Assembly: GCF_014805685.1 (NCBI RefSeq)
Contig: NC_060911.1
Span: 15,000,212-15,064,211, forward strand
Origin: Silurus meridionalis
Lineage: Eukaryota; Chordata; Actinopteri; Siluriformes; Siluridae
Length of the DNA: 64,000 nucleotides
Direction of reading: 5' to 3'
The position numbers and the translations under genes were made by a program. Below, in pieces: positions 61,560 to 64,000 of this stretch (positions are counted from its first letter, which is position 1; each line of letters opens with the position of its first letter). A model generated the notes under the pieces. The model made no database searches, was not told the origin of the DNA, and saw nothing but the letters and a program-made list of their open reading frames with translations.

Positions 61560-63300
61560 TTGCACCACCCCTCAGAGATCGTAAGCCAGTGGTACCGCTC
61601 ATATTCAGTGGTCTGGAAGTGGCAAACAAACACTTTCCCGGGCTTTTGTGGCACATAAACTGCCTGGAGATGATGGCTGTGTTTTTGGGGTTAAAACACT
61701 TCCTCCCGCATGGACAACACTGTGGTGGTCTCTTATATAAACCATCAGGGGGGTCTCTGTTCTCGCCCCTTGTACAAGCTGGCGCAAGAGGTCCTCCTGT
61801 GGTCCCAGGACAAACTCCTCTCGCTGAGGGCCGTTTACATCCCGGGACGGTTAAATTACAGAGCAGATGCCCTGTCGAGACCATGGCCGAGGCCTGGGAA
61901 TGGAGACTCCATGGTGGAGCAAATATGGCAGAGGTTTTACAGAGCCCAGTTGGATCTGTTTGTGACCCAGAAGACTTTGCACTGTCCCCTCTGGTTCTCT
62001 TTCTTTCACCCAGCCCCGTTAGGGCTGGATGCCATGGTGCAGTCCTGGCCGAGGCTACGCCTGTATGCCCAGTTAACTGCCCGGTTGGCTCAGTTCTGAA
62101 GTTCTTGCAGGAACAGTTTGCCACAGGGTTAACCCCTTCAACCCTGAAGGTTTAGGTGTCCGCTAGCACAACGTTTATCACTGCGCCTGCGGGGCAGTCG
62201 CTGGGTAGCCAACCCCTGGTGACAGGTTTTCTTTGTGGCGCCCGGAGGCTGAGGCCCGGGACGCGACCCAAAGTGCGTGTCGGGTACTTGGCAGTTGTGT
62301 TGGCGGCTCTCTTCAAGCCCCTTCGAGCCCTTGGCCGAGGTGGCCCCTAGGTACCTGTCAAAAAAGACCGCTTTTCTCTTGGCGATTTCCTATCTGAAGA
62401 GGATCGGGGATCTGCAGGCTCTGTCCGTGGCCCTGTCCCACCTGAAATTTGCCCCTGGCATAGCCAGAGCTTTTCTATACACAAAACCTGGGTACGTACC
62501 TAAGGTGCCCACGGCTCCCGCATGACCTGTCATGCTACAGGCATTCTGCCCTCCTCCAGTCCTCCCCCCCAGCCAGGAGAAACAGAACTGGCTGTGTCCG
62601 GTACAAGACGAGTCCGTGGAGGAAGTCGGAGCAGCTGTTCGTCTGCTATGGCCCTAACAGGAAAGGGTTCCTGGCCAATAAGCAGACGTTAAGCAGGTTG
62701 GTAGTGGATGCCATCCTTTCAGTGTACAAGTCCTCTGGTCTCCCCGCTCCGCTTGGGGTCAGGGCTCACTCCATTCGGAGTGTGGCGGCCTCTACGGCCT
62801 GGTCCGCTGGAGTGTCACTCTAGGACATTTGCAACGCTGCGGGCTGGTCCACCCCGCTGACCTTCGTTAGGTTTTATGACCTCGGCCTCACAGCCACTCC
62901 AGGCTCCTCTGTCCTGCGTGTGGGTGCCGAGGTCCTCACACACTAGGCAGGGTCTGGTCAGTGTGGAGTGATTGGACACTCGTTTCCAAAGTTTCCAAAG
63001 CTCAAATTTCCCGAATGGGTCATGTCTCTAGGTTACGTATATAACCCTTGCTCACTGAGGAAACGAGAGGCTGCGTCCCTGTGCCACACTCCCTGCATCC
63101 CTTTGGCACGTACCTTCTTTCTGTGCAGAAGCCAGTGTCGCTACCATCGTGCAGCCATTTTGTAGCTCCTGGTCATCGCGACGTCACCCACCAATGATGT
63201 CATGACTTGACTATTGGCCAGATTTTACAAGTGGTTCAGAGCATGGACAACGCGCATCGTTCCTCTGTTAACTAGGGTTACATATGTAACCTAGAGATGT
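61560..63300 (+). mobile_element. DIRS-type tyrosine-recombinase retrotransposon, 3' part, decayed
   Basis: Plus-strand pol: HINCLEMMAVFLGLKHFLP at about 61653-61710; after a small deletion MDNTVVVSYINHQGG, LLSLRAVYIPGRLNYRADAL and DLFVTQKTLHCPLWFS (RNase H and following region); then the recombinase, from LQEQFATGLTPSTLKV through YLKRIGDLQALSVALS, GVRAHSIRSVAAS (His present; the Arg of the usual STR motif is changed to Ile) and GWSTPLTFVRFYDLGL with the candidate catalytic Tyr. Stops at about 62153, 62522 and 62820 and frame changes break it. The end carries short palindromic GGTTACGTATATAACC (63032-63047) and GGTTACATATGTAACC (63276-63291), the inverted-repeat style of DIRS ends. RT and gag are missing. 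Confidence 0.82.
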
Positions 63301-63860
63301 TTAAGGTACATCGGCCAGCACTACTGATTCTGAAGGCCCTGAAAAGATAAGATTGACATGGCAGCACATAGAGGTTGAAATCTGATTGGACAAAAATTCT
63401 AACATCCACATACACGTACTGGAAGCAGTGCAGCCAAGAGACACACTACGAAATAAGGAAATTAAACTGTTGGGAATAAATTAATACAATTGTATGGAAC
63501 AAATATTAGAATTTAGGTTGTAAATGTAGGTCAGTGCTTCTGATAGTGTTCAGGCCAGCAGAGAAGGATTTACTGACACTGACCACACACCACTGGTAAA
63601 ATAACTGCTTGTTTTTAGAGTGACTCTTTGTTATATCTGCCTTTGTGTTCATCTTTACATAAGAATCAGTTAAATATTAATCTCATGCCTGTGGTTGATT
63701 GTTATGACAACATATTATATGCAGTAAATATGCAGATGCTGCTGTTTATCTATGTGTGTTAAATTACAAATTCCATTGGTTTTGTTTTATAAAAAATATC
63801 AACAATAACAAGTAAAAAACTAATTGTTTTATGGAGGATGGAAACGCACAGCATAGTGTT
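63301..63860. other. Spacer; the right part matches the U1 spacer
   Basis: 63301-63600 holds nothing recognised. 63600-63860 matches 17.69-18.06 kb of U1 and 45.55-45.91 kb of U3, with more divergence. Confidence 0.5.
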
Positions 63861-63865
63861 ATTTC

Positions 63866-64000
63866 AAGTCAAGTTGCACTTTTTACAACAGACATTGTCT
63901 CAAAGCAGCTTTACAGAATATTAAGTGTTTAGGTGAATGATGTGTATTTAGCCCTGATGAGCAGCCATGGCAACTGTGGTGAAGAAAAAACTCAGTTAGA
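63866..64000. repeat. Common fish interspersed repeat fragment
   Basis: Contains CTCAAAGCAGCTTTACAGAA and GCCCTGATGAGCAGCCATGG leading to GAAGAAAAAACTC, a pattern seen widely in otophysan fish genomes. Family not assigned; it continues past the window. Confidence 0.45.

Larger units (their letters stand above)
47786..64000. repeat. Tandem unit U4 (contains gene D), open at the window end
   Basis: Fourth unit. It ends in sequence matching 17.69-18.06 kb of U1 (63600-63860), so the unit probably continues right of the window. Confidence 0.8.

Noticed and set aside
61477..62124. 215-codon minus frame opposite the DIRS element
   Set aside because: It is antisense to readable DIRS pol on the plus strand and has no similarity of its own that I recognise.

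Overview
This is teleost fish genomic DNA. It is AT-rich and microsatellite-rich, packed with decayed fish-type transposons (Tc1/mariner, hAT, PIF/Harbinger, DIRS, Gmr1-type gypsy, a tRNA-Glu-derived SINE), and carries multi-exon genes with GT-AG introns. I see no bacterial or viral genome signature. The species cannot be fixed from the sequence; an otophysan fish such as a catfish is only a guess.

The core of the window is a head-to-tail array of four paralogous units of about 14-16 kb: U1 about 3.8-19.9 kb, U2 about 19.9-33.6 kb, U3 about 33.6-47.8 kb, and U4 from about 47.8 kb to the window end. Each unit contains, in plus-strand order: (i) a broken plus-strand immunoglobulin (Ig) gene of a second lineage; (ii) in U1, U3 and U4, a block of Asp-rich open frames of unknown nature; (iii) a six-exon minus-strand receptor gene of the CD2/SLAM type (genes A-D at 8.1-12.5, 23.2-26.3, 37.0-40.4 and 53.8-58.2 kb); (iv) a 97-codon open frame upstream of that gene; (v) a gene-poor stretch; and (vi) in U1-U3, a remnant of a gypsy retrotransposon with integrase ahead of reverse transcriptase.

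Genes A-D share one model: a 73-nt signal exon, a cysteine-free V-like domain, a four-cysteine C2 domain, a transmembrane exon, and two short cytoplasmic exons carrying tyrosine motifs. All splice phases agree (phase 1 up to the first tail exon, then phase 0). The intron after the transmembrane exon has a GC donor in all four. Genes B and C keep two ITIM-like motifs. Gene A has Pro at the -2 position of the first motif. Gene D has a 1-bp deletion that stops the tail before either tyrosine. A and D share a Tc1 insertion in intron 5 that B and C lack, while the flanks of A resemble B or C, so the array is a mosaic. The genes probably encode paired or inhibitory-type leukocyte surface receptors; the plus-strand Ig copies are pseudogenes.

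The left flank (1-3.8 kb) is a decayed Harbinger element with its two convergent genes, split by a SINE head and an expanded A/AT tract. U2 has acquired extra DNA at 26.7-30.8 kb (an LTR-free repeat, a full-length but frameshifted Tc1 element with about 200-bp inverted ends, a tetranucleotide microsatellite and a hAT-like end). U4 ends in a DIRS-type tyrosine-recombinase retrotransposon (61.6-63.3 kb).
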